Shown here: positions 47,871 to 57,654 of the stretch, piece by piece
Numbering within the stretch: the stretch's first letter is position 1
How the letters are laid out: each line of letters begins with the position of its first letter
Assembly (NCBI RefSeq): GCF_000227115.2
Contig: NC_016483.1
Location: forward strand, 248,001 to 312,000
Origin: Naumovozyma dairenensis CBS 421
Taxonomy: Eukaryota > Ascomycota > Saccharomycetes > Saccharomycetales > Saccharomycetaceae
Direction of reading: 5' to 3'
Length of the DNA: 64,000 bases
Position numbers and translations under genes: made by a program
The notes under the pieces: model-generated
Database searches by the model: none
What the model was told of the DNA's origin: nothing
What the model saw: the letters and a program-made list of their open reading frames with translations, nothing else

Positions 47871-49157
47871 TTACATATACCTTGGAGACCAGATCTTCAT
47901 TGTAGAATCCCATGAAGCAGTACAAACTGCCAATCCATCAGGACTTGTTTCTACACCAGATATCCTATCACTATGACCGTCTAATTTTCCTACAATTTCA
48001 CCCTTTAATAAATCCCAAATAACACATCCAATGTCTGTGTAACAAGCATACATCAATCTGCCCGATCCGCTGAAATCTAACGAAACAACACCTTGATTAT
48101 CTAAATAACTTGATGTTATTGAGTTAGCAAATGGTGATTGTGGAGAATATTTCGAATATTCCATTGTAGCAGATGTATACGTTGGGTGCTTCAGTTCCTT
48201 TTGCATTCCTTGTTGTAAAGAATAGCTAGCAATAGAACAATCCGATCTTAAATCAAACATATTAATTATCCCATCATCACTCCCTGTTATTATTGAATTG
48301 CCATCTTTAAAGAATTTAATGCTAGTAACATCACTGTCACTTACAAAGAATTTCTGTACAGCTGAAGGAGATCTTGTGTCCCAAATATACGTGTACCCAT
48401 CAGACCCACAACTTGCAAAGATACTGCTATCATTAGATTCACCATCAGTTTCAGTGGCACCTTGTCTTGAGGGCATTGCTAAAGCGAGTACATCGCCTAA
48501 ATGATCAGAATATTCTCTAAGTCTTTTTGCTTTCGGAATATTCCAAAGAGCACAAGTCATATCCCCACTACTTGTAATAACGTGAGAATTATCCCAAAAC
48601 TCAATATCTGATATATAACAAGTGTGACCCTTGAAGATCGAGACAACGTTTTGTTGGACCCTGTTTTCTTTGGAAACACGATATATTGTACAATTATTAT
48701 TAAGACCGCCACTTGCTACTAGTTTCCCTGAGGGCGATATGGCACAAGAGAGAACCCATTGTGAATCTAAGGGGATAGCATTTTGCTTTAACCCTGTTGC
48801 TGAGTCCCAAATCAACATGAACCCATCCTGACTCGAACTTAATATTGATTTGGAATTTAAACTCCATTTGAATTGTGAAATTTTATTGTTATGACCCCTT
48901 AACGTTAAAGTTGGTTTTAAGTTTATATGTGGTTTAATGAGAGGTTCTATTTGTTGTGAGATTTGGAAAAGGTCTGCATCTTGGATTTTTGATTTGATTT
49001 TGTTTACTTGAGTATAAAGATGTTTCGTTTCATTTCTCGCTTGATCTATTTTTTGTTGGATTTCATCTTCCAAAGTTTGAATATCTTGATAGGAAAGGTA
49101 TTGTTGTTGCGGCTGTTGTATTAAATAGACTGGTTGGTCCACTGGATATGCACTCAT
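47871..49157 (-). CDS. STE4: G protein beta subunit of the pheromone pathway
   Basis: Ste4 with Ste18 forms the G-beta-gamma dimer released by pheromone receptors; it binds Ste5, Ste20 and Far1. The protein has 428 residues (S. cerevisiae 423). The N-terminus is a coiled coil (about 25-70, IQTLEDEIQQKIDQARNETK) that pairs with the gamma subunit. Seven WD repeats follow (LTLRGHNNKISQFKWS ... GKLDGHSDRISGVETS, ending STMKIWSPRYM). A Ser-rich insertion lies between propeller blades (about 310-350), as in S. cerevisiae, where it is phosphorylated. Position and strand equal YOR212W. Confidence 0.97.
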   Translation of the reverse strand: MSAYPVDQPVYLIQQPQQQYLSYQDIQTLEDEIQQKIDQARNETKHLYTQVNKIKSKIQDADLFQISQQIEPLIKPHINLKPTLTLRGHNNKISQFKWSLNSKSILSSSQDGFMLIWDSATGLKQNAIPLDSQWVLSCAISPSGKLVASGGLNNNCTIYRVSKENRVQQNVVSIFKGHTCYISDIEFWDNSHVITSSGDMTCALWNIPKAKRLREYSDHLGDVLALAMPSRQGATETDGESNDSSIFASCGSDGYTYIWDTRSPSAVQKFFVSDSDVTSIKFFKDGNSIITGSDDGIINMFDLRSDCSIASYSLQQGMQKELKHPTYTSATMEYSKYSPQSPFANSITSSYLDNQGVVSLDFSGSGRLMYACYTDIGCVIWDLLKGEIVGKLDGHSDRISGVETSPDGLAVCTASWDSTMKIWSPRYM

Positions 49158-49744
49158 CTGCGTGACTTTTTTTGTTATTAGTTTCGTTTGCCAAGTTTTT
49201 TTTCTTATATATTTGGTCCCTGATCAAATAGAAGTGTATAAGATATACTATATATTACGTATTTTGATAAGATTTCGAAAACAAGTCCAAGCTGAAAGAA
49301 GAAGATGGTATTGTTTGTTACATTTAGCAAGGAAGGGCTTGCCTTTCTGGAATAATTCAACTCTCCTTCATTGACTCTTTTTCTTCGAAAAGATAAAACC
49401 TATTTCTTGTTTTCTTATGAACCTCAAAACTGGCAGACAATGTGTCGTCGAAGAAAAGTCCGCAGTGTAAAGTTTCACATCAAAACACCTACCTGAGTAA
49501 AGGAGCAACAAACACAATCCACGCAGGAACTATAACAATGGCATGCAAAGAAACAAACACTAGTTTGATATATTGATACATTCATTTTATATACCTGCGT
49601 ACTTACGTAGTAGACTGTTTATATGCTTCCCCAGTGAGAATATAAAAGTCCAATAACAAATTCGTTTAATAAAGAATAATAGCAAAACAAAAAAAAAGGA
49701 TTCTGTATACATTAAGAAACCTTTGGGATAAGTCCATCAGTTAA
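49158..49744. other. Intergenic, STE4 promoter and HHO1 3' side
   Basis: One TGAAACT (minus strand, about 49470-49476), a single-mismatch pheromone response element, lies upstream of STE4. A poly-A tract is near 49689-49698. No gene was recognised. Confidence 0.45.
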
Positions 49745-50902
49745 TTAGCCACTTTTGGCTGTCTTTTTTGACTTTGGAAATTTTACTGTTCCCAATGGAC
49801 CCTTTGGCATCAATAATTCCCCACTGTCCACACATTTCTTAATAGTTGAATTAAATAGATAATCAAATCTTGTTGGATTGATGCTATCAAAGTTCCCTTT
49901 GACAAATTTTTTTAAAGTGTTACGACTAGCTCCCTTCCCATCATTAAGGTCTGATAGGCTTTTCATGATCATTTCCTTGTAAGAAGGCGCGTCGGATTGT
50001 GAACCACCATTACTTCCTTTAGAAGTCGGACGTTTTGGCTTTGTTTTTGGCTTTTCGACTTTCTTATTCATTGATGTTTTTTTATTGGTTGTAGACTTAG
50101 GTTTCGTAACTTTACTTTTATGCTCTTTGGTACTTTTAGAATCGTTAGTGCTTTTTGGCGTTTTACTTTTAGTTACTTTTCCTGCAGGTTTAGGTAACAT
50201 AACTGTCCCTGAAGGCCCCTTTGGTTGAATAAACTCACCGCCATCCACACCTTTCTTAAGAGCGGAATTAAAGAAATGATCGAAATTGGTGGTTGTTTCG
50301 AAATTTGGATTTTGTGATTTGAGATGCTTCTTCAAAGCCATTCGACTCGACCCCTTTCGTTCATTTAAATCCCTAATTGCATCTTTGATTAGATTCTTGT
50401 AACTCTTTGTAGATTCCGATAAAGTTTCTGCCTCAGTTGATTTCTTGTTAGAAGCTTTCTTTCTTTTCGTAGCTTTTGGTTTGCCATCAGTTTCTTCATT
50501 AGTTGAATCTTCCTTTTTCTTAGAGTCATCAATTTCATCTTCTTCATCCATCTCGTCGTTAGCTCTTTTTCCATTCTTTTCAGTAATTTTTTCTTCGTCT
50601 TCAACCTCCTGTTGTTCATCATCGTTTTGCGTCTTCTCCCCTTCTTTTACTTCGTCTCCACCTGATTCACCCTCAGTGTTTGCTTCTTCCTCTTTGGTAG
50701 GAGCAGTTTCGTTATCTTTATCGTTAGACTCCGATTCAATAACATCTTCTTTGCTTCCCCTTCTTATGGTCCCTCTTGTACGAGGAGTACCATTACTTGC
50801 TTTTCTCTTTAAGGGTGCTTTCCCCTCCTTTTCTGTGGTTGCAGATTCAGATTTGTTAACAGATTGAGTCTTTTTAGGAAAATTGGGTCTTCTTATTGGC
50901 AT
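49745..50902 (-). CDS. HHO1: Linker histone H1 with two globular domains and acidic N-terminal extension
   Basis: Hho1 is the yeast linker histone and, unusually, has two winged-helix globular domains. Both are present: residues 167-237 (SYKNLIKDAIRDLNERKGSS, ending GPSGTVMLPK) and 307-377 (SYKEMIMKSLSDLNDGKGAS, ending GPLGTVKFPK), joined by a Lys/Ser/Thr-rich linker. The protein has 385 residues, against 258 in S. cerevisiae. The extra length is N-terminal: after a basic start, residues about 51-135 are dominated by Glu and Asp (for example EVEDEEKITEKN). The start MPIRRPNFPKK has no other upstream ATG. HHO1 (YPL127C) is on the sister region in S. cerevisiae. Confidence 0.94.
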   Translation of the reverse strand: MPIRRPNFPKKTQSVNKSESATTEKEGKAPLKRKASNGTPRTRGTIRRGSKEDVIESESNDKDNETAPTKEEEANTEGESGGDEVKEGEKTQNDDEQQEVEDEEKITEKNGKRANDEMDEEDEIDDSKKKEDSTNEETDGKPKATKRKKASNKKSTEAETLSESTKSYKNLIKDAIRDLNERKGSSRMALKKHLKSQNPNFETTTNFDHFFNSALKKGVDGGEFIQPKGPSGTVMLPKPAGKVTKSKTPKSTNDSKSTKEHKSKVTKPKSTTNKKTSMNKKVEKPKTKPKRPTSKGSNGGSQSDAPSYKEMIMKSLSDLNDGKGASRNTLKKFVKGNFDSINPTRFDYLFNSTIKKCVDSGELLMPKGPLGTVKFPKSKKTAKSG

Positions 50903-51347
50903 ATTTTTAGATTTCTGGAGTATTATTTGATGATATTTAATATAGTCTTTCTTATTAAATTGCTTCTTATAAAAACAGAGTTAACTTGTCTTAAAAGTAC
51001 ATCCCCCATCTTGTTATATTTATCAATACGATATCTGTATATTTAGTTTCGCGAGGCTCCTCCTCCTTAACTCAATAAAAATCAATTGCATGACTGGGAA
51101 AATATAAGTAACAGAAGTAAATGTAAAACAATAATAACAGGCTTACTCAACTCTATGAACATTAGTAACTTTCCATTGTACCAGTAGACATTAAACTGTA
51201 TTTATATCATACATTAGATCACAGTTCTTAGCCATTGGCATATACGAACATATTACCATATTCTAATTAATCCCCATTTGAAAAACATACATAGAGATCA
51301 ACCAATCAAAATTTATTCTCTCGTTCATCTGTACCACCTTATCTAAA
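50903..51347. other. Divergent promoter HHO1 - MGM1
   Basis: AT-rich divergent region; no S-phase MCB element was seen. No gene was recognised. Confidence 0.5.
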
Positions 51348-54059
51348 ATGTCATCAGCATTGAGTCTATCACGAAATACCCTACAGATACTTACATCTAA
51401 CCGTCTACAGCATCCATCTCATGTTTGTATGCGTCGCCTGATGCTGTCACATTTCACAAGACGGTTTATCCATTCTACTAGGAGCTCATCATCATTGATA
51501 ATAAACATACCCTTTCCTCGTCAGCCTTATCTTCATCGTACGTTTAGAAACCATTCAACCACATATCCTTATGTAATAACCTCCCGAAGATTTATGTCCA
51601 TATTCCCAAAGATAATAACTAAAGTAGTCAAATTACCAGTTTATGTGGGAGGTGGGTTAGCAGCTGCTGGTAGTTATGTAGCATACAAACTCGAGGAAGC
51701 AAATAGTTTTACTTGGGATAAGTGGAACCAATTGAAAGATTATTCAACAAACATGAGAGATAAACTGAATGGATATTTTGGTAGTGATGGAAGTGGTGTA
51801 CCGCCTTCTGAAAATTCATCAGGTTCCTCTGATTCTAATGGGACTGTCCCTACAGCTACTTTACTTGCATCATTAGTCGACGATGAGGAAGATAAGGAGA
51901 AAAAAAGTGACGACGATGAAGATGAAGATGAAGATGATTATTTGGATTCCGTGGATACCACTCAAGATGAGATGTTGAATTTGACGAAACAAATGATTGA
52001 AATCAGATCAATAGTAAGTAAAGTTGATTCCACTTCTGCAAATTTAACGTTACCTTCCATTGTAGTGATTGGTTCTCAATCCTCAGGTAAATCATCAGTA
52101 TTGGAATCGATCGTCGGGAAAGAATTCTTACCAAAAGGTTCCAATATGGTAACAAGAAGACCTATTGAATTAACATTAGTGAACACACCGGGGAATAGTG
52201 AAATAACAGCAGATTTTCCCACTTTAAGAACTTATAATTTAACGGATTTTAAAGAAGTTAAAAGGATTTTGATGGAATTGAATATGGCTGTTCCCTCCAC
52301 AGAAGCTGTCTCTGAGGAACCGATTCAATTAACTATCAAGGCATCGACTGTTCCTGATTTATCATTGGTAGATTTACCTGGTTATATTCAAGTTGAAGCA
52401 GCAGATCAACCAATGGAATTAAAATCTAAAATTAGACTATTATGTGATAAATATTTAAACGAGCCGAATATTATCCTTGCAATTTCTGCAGCCGATGTGG
52501 ATTTGGCAAATAGTTCTGCGTTAAGAGCTGCTAAATTAGCTGACCCACAGGGTTTGAGAACTATTGGTGTTATAACAAAACTGGATTTAGTGACTCCAGT
52601 GTTGGCCAGAAATATATTAAACAATAAGAAATATCCTTTGAAGATGGGATACGTTGGTGTAATTACGAAGACTGGACCAAATGGAGCTTCCCTATCTCAA
52701 CATTCCTCGTTAGGATCAGGCATGTCGCATTTATTTGGGAATAAGGATAGAACTAGTACAGCCTTATCTACTAGAGAAGAAGTATCACCAGAACAATTAG
52801 AGGCAAGACAATTTGAAAAATCATATTTTAAAGAGAATAGGAAAACCTTCCAAAATTGTCAAGTCACCACAAAGAAATTACGAGAGAAATTAATAAAGAT
52901 TTTAGAAATTTCCATGTCAAATGCCTTGGAACCAACATCAACTGTCATTCAACAAGAATTAGATGATACATCGTATTTATTCAAAGTGGAGTTCAATGAT
53001 CGTCAGTTGACACCTAAATCGTACTTATTAAACAATATTGATATTTTGAAACTATCAATTAAAGAATTTCAAGAAAAATTTAATAGGAATGAATTGAAAT
53101 CTATCTTAAAGGCAGATTTGGATCAAAAAGTTTTAGATTTTCTAGCAACAAGATATTGGAAGGATGAAAATTTCATTGAATTGAGCAACAATAATAGGTT
53201 TATTAAAAATGATGATGAGATTCTTTATTGGCATAAGAAATTAGATTTAGCTTCATCAAGTTTGACTAAGATTGGTATTGGTAGATTATCTACTATGTTG
53301 GTTACCAATTCTATATTGAAAGAACTAGGAAACGTCTTAGAGTGTACACAATTGAAAAATCATGATTTAATTAAAGAATTAGTTTTGAACACTGCGGTCA
53401 ATGTATTGAATACCAAATATTACTCTACAGCGGATCAGGTAGAAAATTGCGTGAAACCATTCAAATATGAGATTGATCTTGAAGATAGAGATTGGAATAT
53501 TGCAAGGGAACATTCTATTAATTTAATCAAAGAAGAATTGCGTCAATGTAATCAACGGTATGAAACCATTAAAAATGTTATTGGTAATAAAAAATTACAA
53601 CATGTTATGCATTATTTAGAGCAAGATACCACTCAAAAGGAAACATTGGGTATGTCCAAAATGTTATTAGAGAGAGGTGCTGAAGCATCCTTCTTAGATA
53701 AACGATCCAAAGTTTTATCATTTCGGTTAAAGTTATTAAAGAATAATTGTCGGAGTAAGGATAATAAAGATTTTTGTCCAGAAGTCTTTTTGAATGCAGT
53801 TAGTGAAAAATTGACATCTACTGCTGTTCTTTTCTTAAATGTTGAACTATTAAGCGATTTCTTCTATAATTTTCCAATCGAGTTGGATAATAGATTAAAT
53901 GTATTAACTAGTGAACAAATAGAAATGTTTGCGAAGGAAGATCCTAAGATTTCAAGACATATCGAGTTACAAAAGAGAAAGGAATTGTTGGAGTTGGCGT
54001 TAGCAAAAATTGATTCCATTTTAGTCTTTAAGAGAAGCTACAAAAGTATCAATAAGTAA
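51348..54059 (+). CDS. MGM1: Mitochondrial dynamin-like GTPase for inner membrane fusion
   Basis: Mgm1 (OPA1 orthologue) fuses inner membranes and shapes cristae. The protein has 903 residues (S. cerevisiae 902). A long basic presequence (1-90) precedes a membrane anchor (LPVYVGGGLAAAGSYVAYKL, 96-115). A second short hydrophobic stretch (TATLLASLV, about 169-177), followed by an acidic tract, corresponds to the Pcp1 rhomboid cleavage region that yields the short isoform. The GTPase has G1 GSQSSGKS (242-249), G3 DLPGY and G4 TKLD. Stalk and lipid-binding regions follow to a C-terminal GED-like helix. Position and strand equal YOR211C. Confidence 0.98.
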   Translation: MSSALSLSRNTLQILTSNRLQHPSHVCMRRLMLSHFTRRFIHSTRSSSSLIINIPFPRQPYLHRTFRNHSTTYPYVITSRRFMSIFPKIITKVVKLPVYVGGGLAAAGSYVAYKLEEANSFTWDKWNQLKDYSTNMRDKLNGYFGSDGSGVPPSENSSGSSDSNGTVPTATLLASLVDDEEDKEKKSDDDEDEDEDDYLDSVDTTQDEMLNLTKQMIEIRSIVSKVDSTSANLTLPSIVVIGSQSSGKSSVLESIVGKEFLPKGSNMVTRRPIELTLVNTPGNSEITADFPTLRTYNLTDFKEVKRILMELNMAVPSTEAVSEEPIQLTIKASTVPDLSLVDLPGYIQVEAADQPMELKSKIRLLCDKYLNEPNIILAISAADVDLANSSALRAAKLADPQGLRTIGVITKLDLVTPVLARNILNNKKYPLKMGYVGVITKTGPNGASLSQHSSLGSGMSHLFGNKDRTSTALSTREEVSPEQLEARQFEKSYFKENRKTFQNCQVTTKKLREKLIKILEISMSNALEPTSTVIQQELDDTSYLFKVEFNDRQLTPKSYLLNNIDILKLSIKEFQEKFNRNELKSILKADLDQKVLDFLATRYWKDENFIELSNNNRFIKNDDEILYWHKKLDLASSSLTKIGIGRLSTMLVTNSILKELGNVLECTQLKNHDLIKELVLNTAVNVLNTKYYSTADQVENCVKPFKYEIDLEDRDWNIAREHSINLIKEELRQCNQRYETIKNVIGNKKLQHVMHYLEQDTTQKETLGMSKMLLERGAEASFLDKRSKVLSFRLKLLKNNCRSKDNKDFCPEVFLNAVSEKLTSTAVLFLNVELLSDFFYNFPIELDNRLNVLTSEQIEMFAKEDPKISRHIELQKRKELLELALAKIDSILVFKRSYKSINK

Positions 54060-54534
54060 AAAAGATTCCCTAAAATAGATAAAAAACATCTGATATCCTT
54101 TTCATAATAATTTATCATTGATATCTAATGTTAGATGATAGTAAAAAACTATGTAAATATTCCCAACAGAAAGGAAAGCGGAAGTAAAGAACATATGGTT
54201 ATGCCTTAATTTTTTTAATTTTTTTCATTTGTATATATTAATTGATTTGATTTTTTATTCCTATTACGTTATACAATATATCTAAAAGGACTAAATCTAT
54301 GCTAGTTTTTCTTTTTTTTGGATTTACTTCTATGGTTGGTTGGGTGATTGGAATATGTATCATTGATTGAAAAGCTCCATTCTATGCTTACACTATAAAA
54401 ACCAATGATAAAAGGTCTATAGTGTCTTCCTTTGACGCGTGGCTCTATAACCTCTCCGTATTATTATTACCTTCTTAATATTATTATCAAATAAATTCAA
54501 CAGTGTGTATCATGCATAAATGATGATAATTTTT
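54060..54534. other. Convergent spacer MGM1 - RPB10
   Basis: AT-rich 3' flanks of two convergent genes, including T-rich runs at about 54212-54227 and 54308-54319. No gene was recognised. Confidence 0.5.
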
Positions 54535-54747
54535 CTAGTCTCTCTTTTCTAGAGGATTATATCTCAAGAACTTTTCGATCAAATCGACATGAGTTAAGAT
54601 CATTCTTCTACAGCAGTATCTTTTCAAGCCTAATCTTGATAGAGCAGTACCTTCGTCTAATTCATCTTCTTGTAACATATTAAGATAGCTTTCCCATTTG
54701 TCACCGACAACTTTACCACATGAAAAACATCTAACTGGGACAATCAT
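54535..54747 (-). CDS. RPB10: RNA polymerase I, II and III shared subunit ABC10-beta
   Basis: Rpb10 is a small zinc-binding assembly subunit common to the three nuclear RNA polymerases. The protein has 70 residues, exactly the family length. The unusual zinc site is intact: C7 and C10 (CFSCGK) with adjacent C45 and C46 (RYCCRRM). Position and strand equal YOR210W, divergent from NPT1. Confidence 0.99.
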   Translation of the reverse strand: MIVPVRCFSCGKVVGDKWESYLNMLQEDELDEGTALSRLGLKRYCCRRMILTHVDLIEKFLRYNPLEKRD

Positions 54748-55773
54748 CTTTTTATCTTATTTGTTGCTGTTAGTATTTCACAGATATTAATAGCACTTCA
54801 AGATGGAAATTAAATCAATTTGAACTTCAGGAAAAATATACGCATTAATTAAACATAAGATAACCATCATATCAAGGTATCTCAGCTTCATCATTACTTT
54901 TCATTTTTTTTCACTTGTGGTTTTCCCACTAGTAAAAATTTTCCCTAAACACCCAGACCTTCTTACAATCACAGTATACGGGCAGGGATTCCTACGGGTA
55001 CCCGTTCTACTTGTCAAATTAGTTGAGTTCAAAAGGAAAACCCGGTAATTATATATAACCTTTCCTATGTCATTTGGATATAGAGATGGAACGAAGTTAG
55101 AACATAAGCACTCGATTATTTTTTTGGCAACGTTCGCTTTAACATACTAAGGTATGCTTGGTAGCGAATTATATAAAATATCTGGTAAGTAATTTAAATA
55201 ATCATAATATATATGCAGGAATTGGATCTCCTTTAGAATAAGATTTTTTTCTTGTCGTTGTCATTAATTAAACTATCACGAAAAAGGATATAAAGTTTAT
55301 ATTCTGGTAGTAAGTGAACAGAACAATGAATATCGTGTTCATATACAGAAGTGGCTCAGATGTGACATCAGTATTATTACTATCACTTACAGAAGATTTA
55401 AATCCTTGCTCAACTATTTAAAAAAAAACATCATATACAGTTGGTTTTTTTGATAACTAATACTATGGATATTCTACAGTTGGACATAATGATCTAACTC
55501 ATATATGCCAATGAAGCAGCTAACAGTCTATCGATCCCTTTCGGAGTTGATGCTGCAAAAAGAATAAAAGTGTCAGCGCGCTATTCCCTTGCTTTGAGAT
55601 CTGCAACAATAATCTATAAACAGCCATCCCTTAATTAATTGCTACATGGGATATATAATACTCACCAGGTCTATTTCCTTATAAGGAACCTTTACTTTAA
55701 GGTATCGTTAACCACTTCGGTCTCAGAAAGAAAATTGTAATAGGAAAACAAGAAGGCAGGAGAACATAAAGAA
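54748..55773. promoter_or_regulatory. Divergent promoter RPB10 - NPT1 with Abf1-type site
   Basis: ATCACAGTATACG at 54968-54980 fits the Abf1 consensus RTCRYNNNNNACG. Fourteen bases on is the perfect 12-base palindrome ACGGGTACCCGT (54994-55005), containing CGGGTA, close to the Reb1 core CGGGTAA. These lie about 220-260 bp upstream of RPB10, in keeping with general regulatory factors at polymerase-subunit genes. The rest, towards NPT1, is AT-rich with no gene. Confidence 0.55.
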
Positions 55774-57075
55774 ATGGCAGACAACGGAGAACAAAAATGT
55801 GTCATACAATCCATCTTAGACACAGATCTATACAAAATCACCATGCAGGCAGCAGTTTTAAAGCATTTCCCCAATGTGAAGGTAATTTATAAATATACAA
55901 ACCGTTCCCCACAATTCACTTTTAATAAAGCATCAATAGATTGGTTAAATATCCAATTTAAACTCCTTGAAACTATTCAAGTTACTCCGGATGAAATTAA
56001 ATATCTTAAAGATAAAGTCCCTTATTTACCCGATTCATTCATGAAATATATTGGCCAAAAGGATTTCAGATTGCGTCCATCAGAACAATTAGATTTTCAA
56101 TATGAATTAGTCCCAGGTACAAAGGACGAATATACTTTGAAATTGTTCGTTGAGGGATATTGGAAAGATACGATCATGTATGAAATCCCCCTGCTTGCGT
56201 TAATCTCTGAAGCTTATTTCAGATTCATAGATAAAGACTGGGATTATGAAGGACAAGAACAAATGGCTTTTGAAAAGGCCAATACTTTGTTTGAACATAA
56301 TTGTTCATTCACTGAATTCGGTTCAAGGCGTAGAAGATCCTTGCATGGTCAAGATTTAGTCATGCAAGGGATCGTTAGAGCCTCCAAATTAAGTCCTAAT
56401 AATGAGAAATTGTTGCTGGGTACATCGAACGTCTATTTTGCTAAGAAGTATGACATTTTACCTGTGGGGACAGTAGCTCATGAATGGTTTATGGGAATTG
56501 CCGCGTTGACTGGAGATTATATTAACGCCAACAAAGATGCAATGGATTATTGGATTGAAACATTTGGTAAAGAACATGCTGGGTTAGCTTTGACAGACAC
56601 GTTTGGGACAGATGATTATTTGAAGAATTTCAAACCTCCATATACGGATTATTATTTTGGTGTAAGACAAGATTCCGGGGATCCAATTGAATTTACTGAA
56701 AAAATTGCACATTTTTATAATGATGAACTTAAGTTACCTAAATTTTCAAAGACTATTTGTTATTCTGATTCATTAAATGTTGAAAAAGTTATAAAATACG
56801 ATGAAGTGGCACGTAAATATGGATTCAAGGCCACATTTGGTATCGGAACTAGTTTCACCAATGATTATCGTAAGAAATCAGATCCAGCTGTGAAAAGCGA
56901 ACCACTAAATATTGTCATAAAATTGTTAACAGTTGATGGGAAACATGCTATCAAGTTATCAGATAATTTAGGTAAAAATATGGGTGATCCTGAAACGGTG
57001 CAAAGGGTAAAGAAGGAGTTAGGATATATAGAAAGAGAGTGGGAAGGAATTAGTGAAGCACACAGGTGGTCATAA
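55774..57075 (+). CDS. NPT1: Nicotinate phosphoribosyltransferase
   Basis: Npt1 converts nicotinic acid, PRPP and ATP to nicotinate mononucleotide in NAD+ salvage, supporting Sir2 activity. The protein has 433 residues (S. cerevisiae 429). Family blocks include SILDTDLYKITMQAAVL (substrate-binding N-terminus), EFGSRRRRSLHGQD and the phosphorylated-histidine motif VGTVAHEW with H236. FGVRQDSGDP and KATFGIGTSFTND complete the PRPP site. Position and strand equal YOR209C. Confidence 0.98.
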   Translation: MADNGEQKCVIQSILDTDLYKITMQAAVLKHFPNVKVIYKYTNRSPQFTFNKASIDWLNIQFKLLETIQVTPDEIKYLKDKVPYLPDSFMKYIGQKDFRLRPSEQLDFQYELVPGTKDEYTLKLFVEGYWKDTIMYEIPLLALISEAYFRFIDKDWDYEGQEQMAFEKANTLFEHNCSFTEFGSRRRRSLHGQDLVMQGIVRASKLSPNNEKLLLGTSNVYFAKKYDILPVGTVAHEWFMGIAALTGDYINANKDAMDYWIETFGKEHAGLALTDTFGTDDYLKNFKPPYTDYYFGVRQDSGDPIEFTEKIAHFYNDELKLPKFSKTICYSDSLNVEKVIKYDEVARKYGFKATFGIGTSFTNDYRKKSDPAVKSEPLNIVIKLLTVDGKHAIKLSDNLGKNMGDPETVQRVKKELGYIEREWEGISEAHRWS

Positions 57076-57654
57076 AGGGCGAACTACATGATTTTTCTGT
57101 TTATAAAGTTATAAGAAGACTATTTAACGTTATAAATAAGTAATGAGGCACGTTATCTCCATTGAATATTTGACATCTCGAAGTTGTATCTTTTCAAAAT
57201 TCAGGTATATTCGAGAAGGTATTATGCAAGGTCTTGCAATGTTTCCCTTTCAGAACTTGACTTTTTTTCTTGATGATAGTACTTCAGGAGACACATCATA
57301 GTTAGTTAGCTTCACCTATATACACCAGCATAGATTTATTCTGCAGAAGAAAAGAGTGCTCCATCCGTCTCGACCAATTTATGTCGCTCTTCTAAGACGC
57401 AGATTACATAATAATAGAAATAATATGGCAGTGCCCCGGGTAATACTTTCGCCAAGCTCATCAGAAATTTTTTTCAAGATGAGTTTGTAAAATTTATATA
57501 TAGTAATAGTTCTGATCTGATATGATATGATATGATATGATGTGATCCTAAGCAGGCTAAAGGTAGTGATAACTGAAGATTCATTTATTTATTTATCTAT
57601 TACCTTCCTATTAGGACGTGAAATACTCATCAAGCCTACTTCTTTCAAGATATC
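57076..57654. other. Intergenic, NPT1 3' side and RET1 promoter
   Basis: PTP2, expected here from S. cerevisiae (YOR208W), is absent. A TGATA pentamer repeat at 57515-57541 lies about 115 bp before RET1. Confidence 0.5.
57515..57541. repeat. TGATA pentamer tandem repeat
   Basis: Four to five copies of the pentamer TGATA are present, with degenerate flanking units. The unit is the same as at 31500-31521. Confidence 0.85.
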
